NCBI GenBank assembly: GCA_943736015.1
Contig: OX031063.1
Coordinates: 40,812,672 to 40,876,671, forward strand
Direction: 5' to 3'
DNA length: 64,000 nucleotides
Origin: Tridacna crocea
Lineage: Eukaryota; Mollusca; Bivalvia; Cardiida; Cardiidae
Shown: positions 59,695-64,000 of the stretch, one piece after another
How the letters are laid out: every line of letters starts with the position of its first letter
Numbering within the stretch: the stretch's first letter is position 1
Program-made: the position numbers and the translations under genes
The notes under the pieces: generated by a model
The model's database searches: none
What the model saw: only the letters and a program-made list of their open reading frames with translations
What the model was told of the DNA's origin: nothing

Positions 59695-60068
59695 TAGAGG
59701 ATATTTGTTTTTTTTTTTCGTTGAAAGATCGAAATTTATTTCATCGAGTGGACACCATCGGTAATATCTTCACGAGTGGCGCAGCTTTTCATGCTTTTTA
59801 CGCTTTCTGGGAGGAGCTTTATCAAAATTCAGTACAGTTCTTTTCCCTTATTCCCCGCGGCGTACCCCTCCCGCATAGCAACGTTACGTCAAGCGCGAGA
59901 AATGTAAGGTACAATATGACGTCATATTTCCCATCTGGTTGTTAGGCACAAGCAATTTACCTAGGCAACAAGAACGTGAAAATCGGTATTTTCACTGCTG
60001 GCACCAGTGTATGATCGAAAAATATTTTCACTGCTATTTCTCGATATCCTACCGGAAAGCATGAAATA
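59695..60068. repeat. Family F element, copy 3 (reversed)
   Basis: Reverse-complement match to 57818-58175 and 25149-25608, ending TCCTACCGGAAAGCATGAAA. It starts with one palindrome arm (GAAAGATCGAAATTTATTTC). Confidence 0.85.
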
Positions 60069-60647
60069 ATATTATCATAATCGTCGTCATCACCATCATT
60101 GCTAAGAGACCTTTGTCTATTTATAAACGGTATTCTATTCTACAAACTGATGACTTACCTTGTACAGTGAGTTATAAGTGTCCAGGTTGTAATGTAAATG
60201 ATACCTCAACTTCATTTGCTGACGACTTTATATTCAGCCTTTCGCTAAACAATCCCTTGATTTTACGACTCTCACGAAAAGAAAACTTTCGAAAGCATTA
60301 AGGAAAAAAGTAGAAAATTCTGGTAAATAGCCTCTTTAAGAGCTTTCCTACTATTGTTTTTCAGCCCCAAAAGAAATTCTATCATGTAGGTCCCATTTAT
60401 TTGTAGCCTACAAATAAATTCACTGAGGACGAGTGAAAAATCATATCAATAGTTATAGGGTTACTACATATGTAAATGTCAAAGTCACGTGATACAAAAA
60501 AGACAATGCTCATACGCAAATTGTGTTGACGCTGAGAGATCTAAATGTAACGTTAAATGTTTTCAGTCAATGAAATTCACATGAAATTTTTCGGACTGTT
60601 TTGATAAAAAATTTCTTATAAAATATCGCTCAACGTAAATGTCTATG
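60069..60647. other. Spacer, nothing certain
   Basis: Possible decayed family A copy at about 60240-60450 (TTTCGCTAAACAATCCCTTG, GCATTAAGGAAAAAAGTAGA). No gene. Confidence 0.4.
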
Positions 60648-60779
60648 ATAGGGTAGAAAACATTGTGGGAAAAGGAGAAAATGCTGGTTACCAGCATTTT
60701 CTCCTTTTCCCACAATGTTTTCAAAAGTCTACTATATGCCAGACCCGTAAAAACCAGGGATTGTTTGGGAAAGGGTTAA
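60648..60779. repeat. Family A MITE, partial with perfect hairpin
   Basis: The hairpin at about 60654-60722 is perfect, and the right end is GTTTGGGAAAGGGTTAA. The left half is truncated or replaced. Confidence 0.8.
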
Positions 60780-60900
60780 GATTAAGAAACAACACAACCT
60801 CCTATTGGCTGAGTCATTCGGTTTAGCTTATCAGAAGTTGTGTTACTTTCAAATCAAAAGCATTCAGGTTTTCGAGAATGGTCGATGAATACGAATCCTG
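60778..60900. repeat. Family D MITE, truncated copy
   Basis: Contains CCTATTGGCTGAGTCATTCG and GATGAATACGAATCC. It abuts the family A end. Confidence 0.65.
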
Positions 60901-60967
60901 GCTGTATGTGTTGTGCGGTTTTCTTCTGAAGCGCTCTAGCAGCATTGATACTGTTTTGTAGAGAGCT

Positions 60968-61201
60968 TTAACCTCTTAGCACAAAATAACGACTTTTAAA
61001 GCCCCTGGGAAAGAAGCCTTTTGAAAACATTGTGGGAAAAGGAAAAAAAAATACTGGTTATCAGCATTTTCTTCATTTTCCACAATGTTTTCTACCCCCA
61101 TCAAGACAAAAAATGCACCATTTGAGCCACATTGAAATTGTCGTTCGCAAATGTTTTCAATTTGGACAAGGATAAATTGTTTCCGTCTCGTAAAGTGTTA
61201 A
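60968..61201. repeat. Family A MITE
   Basis: TTAA at 60968 and 61198. Hairpin slightly decayed (insertion of A in the left arm). Confidence 0.85.
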
Positions 61202-61365
61202 GATCCTCCATGAAACTATACCGAGTTTTAAGGACTGCAAGAAAGACGGCTGTAGAAAAACGGAGTGGGAAAAGGGGAAAATGCTCGTGACCACCACTCT
61301 CTGTTTTTCCAATAATTATTTCTGTGCTCTTAGAAACTTATTCCCATCATTACAGCCGCATCCAA
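61202..61365. repeat. Family A MITE fragment
   Basis: Left half only (AAGACGGCTGTAGAAAAACG, GGGAAAAGGGGAAAATGCTC). It shares the preceding TTAA. Confidence 0.6.
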
Positions 61366-61599
61366 TTAACTCTTTCCCAAACAACAAAACTTTAGACTGT
61401 TCCAAATTGAAAGCATTTGCAGATGACAAAATAAACATAACTAAAAAATTCGAATTTGTTTCCAGCAGGGTAGAAAACATTGTGGGAAAAGGAGAAAATG
61501 CTGGTTACCGGCATTTTCTCCTTTTCCCACAATGTTTTCAAAAGGCTTCTTCATGTATCTTGGGGTCGTAAAAACCTGGCTTGTTTGGTAAAGGGTTAA
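61366..61599. repeat. Family A MITE
   Basis: TTAA at 61366 and 61596, with a near-perfect hairpin. The right end is GTTTGGTAAAGGGTTAA. Confidence 0.9.
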
Positions 61600-61935
61600 A
61601 CCTTTACCACACAATAACTACTTTTGACGACCTTAAATAAGAGCCTTTTGAAAACATTGTGGGAAAAGAACAAAATGTTGGTAACCGGCATTTTCTCCTT
61701 TTCCCACAATGTTTTCTATTCTTCATAAAACAAATATCAGATTTTCATCCACTTTTATTTTGTTGTCAGCAAATGCTTTCAATTTGGAGTATGCGTAATG
61801 CAGGGAAATGACCCCCATTACAAAATGACCCATGGGTCATTTCTCTACGTAGAATAATGACCCAGGTCATTTTGTAGGGGAGGGTCATTTCTCTGCATTA
61901 CACAGGCTAAAATTTTGTTGTTTGGTAATGAATTA
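61596..61935. repeat. Family A MITE with a nested palindromic insertion
   Basis: It shares the TTAA at 61596-61599 with the previous copy and ends TTTGGTAATGAATTAA. A 107-bp insertion splits its 3' part at 61795-61901. Confidence 0.85.
61795..61901. repeat. 107-bp palindromic MITE nested in family A
   Basis: Outer arms GTAATGCAGGGAAATGACCC and GGGTCATTTCTCTGCATTAC; the inner part repeats TGACCCA/TGGGTCA. It interrupts the expected TTTGGA..AGGCTAAAAT text of the host MITE. Confidence 0.85.
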
Positions 61936-62014
61936 AGAGTCGGCAAATAGTTTCAATCTGGACAGGTCTAAGGTAAACTGTTGTAATCTGACAAGGAGTT
62001 CAGGGTTAAGTAGC

Positions 62015-62242
62015 TTAACCCTTTCCCAAACAATCCCTGGTTTTTACGGGTCCGGAATGGTTGCTTTTTGAAAACATTGTGGGAAAAGGGGAAAATGCTG
62101 TTAACCAGCATTTTCTCCTTTTTCCACAGTGTTTTCTACCCTATCATAGACAGAAATCATCTTTTCAGCAAGAGTTGAATTGTCGTCTACAAATGCTTTC
62201 AATTGGTCTAGTCCAAAAGTTTGTCGTTTGGGAAAGGGTTAG
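62015..62242. repeat. Family A MITE
   Basis: It starts TTAACCCTTTCCCAAACA and ends TGTCGTTTGGGAAAGGGTTA. The hairpin is intact with one indel. Confidence 0.85.
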
Positions 62243-62547
62243 TTGTTGTATTGTTTTGTGAATGTTAATTGATCGTCATGTGTAATGATAATTAAAAATA
62301 AACACATTAGCAAACGCGGTTGTTTCTACTCCGAGGTTTTCACATTTAAATCGTATCACGATTTCCTCACATTGAAATGTTAGTAATGTCTCTTCTGCGT
62401 TTCAAAGTATCGTAAACGCTGAAGTTCTTCAGTGCCTTGCCTAAACATATACTATATCAAGCGGGAAACCAACCAGAATTTCCATAGTCCATATGCACAA
62501 ACCATTCTAAATCGCATTTGTAGACTAATTTTCAAGAATTCTCTATG

Positions 62548-62820
62548 TGGCTTGCAACACATGAAAAGAGACATGTTGACTTTTTCTTTCGTAACGTGTC
62601 GTTTCGGGTCAGCCCGCGCAGTCCGCGCGGGTTAATCCGTAACTACACTTTCCATTTCTGTTGTAGTTTTCTGTTTAGCGCAAGTCTAGTGTAGCAAAAA
62701 ATCTATTGTTGTCGTAAAGAACCGTGTCGGATTAGCCTACGCGGACTGCGCAGGCTTATCCGAGACGATCCTTACGCAAAATTTTAATGTCTGAATGCCA
62801 TCTTCGTGTGTTGTAGGCCA
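62548..62820. repeat. Family B MITE, copy 5
   Basis: Ends are TGGCTTGCAACACATGAA and CGTGTGTTGTAGGCCA. Hairpins contain CCCGCGCAGTCCGCGCGGG and ACGCGGACTGCG. Confidence 0.85.
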
Positions 62821-63852
62821 ATTATAAATGCAGTGTGTTCTTCAAAAAGGAGAGTGATGTGGGATAGGTCATTAACCTCTTATCCCAGAGGTTTCAGGTT
62901 TTAATCCCGGGATGTGCATGGTCAACCTCCGGGCCTACCCACAATTTAGCGCGAAAACCGGATATGTTTTCCGAAATAAATAATTGAGAGTGATTGATGG
63001 ACATGTAGTTTGTACAAACTACTTTGACAATCGATGTAAAAAAAAGAGAGAGAGAAAAATAATGTAATTAGCTACTCCACCTCTCAATCCTTTTGCGGAA
63101 ATATGCAAGAATTTGTATTGTTTGGTAAAGGTTTATCGGTATACTGTTTTTTGTACATATTATCATTTCAGCAAGTTTTGTCAACTGCTCTTAGTGACCT
63201 TCCCTGTATTTAAACGCCATTAAACGACATTCAATCATTCATGTGCCGGTTCACTCCATTTGGTTTTGCTTTCTGTATTTTGAAAAGACATTAACAGCAA
63301 AAAGTAAGCTGAATTGTTAGATAATGAAACGAAAATACAACAAAAGTTTTTACCCAGCCTTTTGGTCCTATCCTTTTTGAAACTATGATTTTTTTGAAGT
63401 ATTTGTCGAAGACAATACCACTTTGAGTTCAGGATTGAATTTTGATAACCATGTATCTTATTTTGTGCAAAGCCAAAGAAAATACATGTAAACCCAGTTA
63501 AACTCATTTTTTCTCAGGCAAATGACTTTTATGGTGGCACTCAGATATGTAATTTGAAATGGCACATTAAAATACATTGGGCGAGGCCATCGATCGTTGA
63601 GATACTTATTTTTGATTGAAAATAGCTTTTCTCGCTCATAGCCTTTTATTGGCCCAATGATAAAAATTTGCCAACTGACCCTGGGCTTTTTCGTTCTTAA
63701 ACCAATTCGTTCCACTCCATTAGATTGCTCATGAATATTTATAGATCGATGTATATACCGTTACTGACGCGTCACCACGAGTTACTTGCCTTTCCACCCG
63801 ACCATTTTTCCCAATCCTGTATTATACCCGAATAGTGAAAGTGTCATATTAT
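62821..63852. other. Intergenic, nothing recognised
   Basis: No credible gene. Minus-strand ORFs of 85-90 aa at 63235-63715 lack family features. Confidence 0.4.
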
Positions 63853-64000
63853 TTAACCCTTTACTCCATGGATACTCATTTTGACGTATCAACAACAGAC
63901 AGCTTTTGAAAACATTGTGGGAAAAGGAGAAATTGTTTGTGACGAGCAATTTCTCCTTTTCCCACAATGTTTTCCTCTTAATCAAATATTTGTATCCTCA
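63853..64000. repeat. Family A MITE, cut by the window end
   Basis: It starts TTAACCCTTTACTCCATGG. The hairpin tip is an AACGAG-like variant (TTTGTGACGAGCAA). Confidence 0.85.

Noticed and set aside
62061-62261. ORFs with a VGKGENAxNQHFLLFPQCF motif at several loci
   Set aside because: Translations of the family A MITE hairpin.

Overview
The window looks like AT-rich animal nuclear DNA, most probably from a bivalve mollusc. Genes are sparse and split by introns with GT/AG borders. Most of the sequence is short palindromic DNA transposons (MITEs), decayed Tc1/mariner copies and long-monomer tandem arrays with GGAC/GTCC tracts. The GC-rich foldback repeats around a GGATCAGCCTGCGCAG-type core resemble repeats I associate with heterodont bivalves. 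That placement is from memory and is tentative. No bacterial-style operon, CRISPR array, rRNA or tRNA was seen.

Six protein-coding loci can be supported. (1) A two-exon class A GPCR lies on the minus strand (6360 down to 4438) and has one 1-nt frameshift in intracellular loop 3. (2, 3) Two intronless-ORF class A GPCR paralogues of 400 and 399 aa lie on the minus strand (22731-21529 and 34921-33722). They form a direct duplication that also includes a conserved upstream non-coding exon and promoter-like block. (4, 5) Two paralogous two-exon genes lie on the minus strand (46447-43114 and 55812-52654). Each encodes a secreted beta-rich protein of about 645 aa and uses exactly matching exon borders. 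(6) A 249-aa orphan ORF lies on the plus strand (48684-49433), between the two secreted-protein genes.

Layout: 1-3.5 kb holds no gene. GPCR 1 lies at 4.4-6.4 kb. From 9.2 to 12.5 kb there is a transposon graveyard with a LINE reverse-transcriptase scrap, a mariner and a Tc1. From 13.7 to 20.2 kb there are composite palindromic repeats, an 8-monomer array and a 566-bp TIR element. GPCR copy 1 and its upstream exon span 21.5-23.6 kb. From 24 to 32.7 kb there are repeats and a second Tc1. GPCR copy 2 spans 33.7-37.5 kb, with its leader intron enlarged by nested repeats. From 37.6 to 42.6 kb there are MITE clusters and palindromes. From 43.1 to 55.8 kb lie the two secreted-protein genes and the orphan gene. 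From 56 to 64 kb the sequence is almost entirely MITEs.

At least five dispersed short-repeat families recur. Family A (about 24 copies) has a TTAA target, CCCTTT-like termini and a perfect central hairpin. Family B (5 copies) has GGCTTGCAACACGCG ends and GC-rich hairpins. Family C (4 copies) has AAGGTAGTRGACCC ends. Family D (5 copies) has GGTCCGTATTCACCAAC ends. Families F/G are composite long palindromes. Duplicated genes carry different MITEs in their introns, so much of the MITE activity came after the gene duplications.
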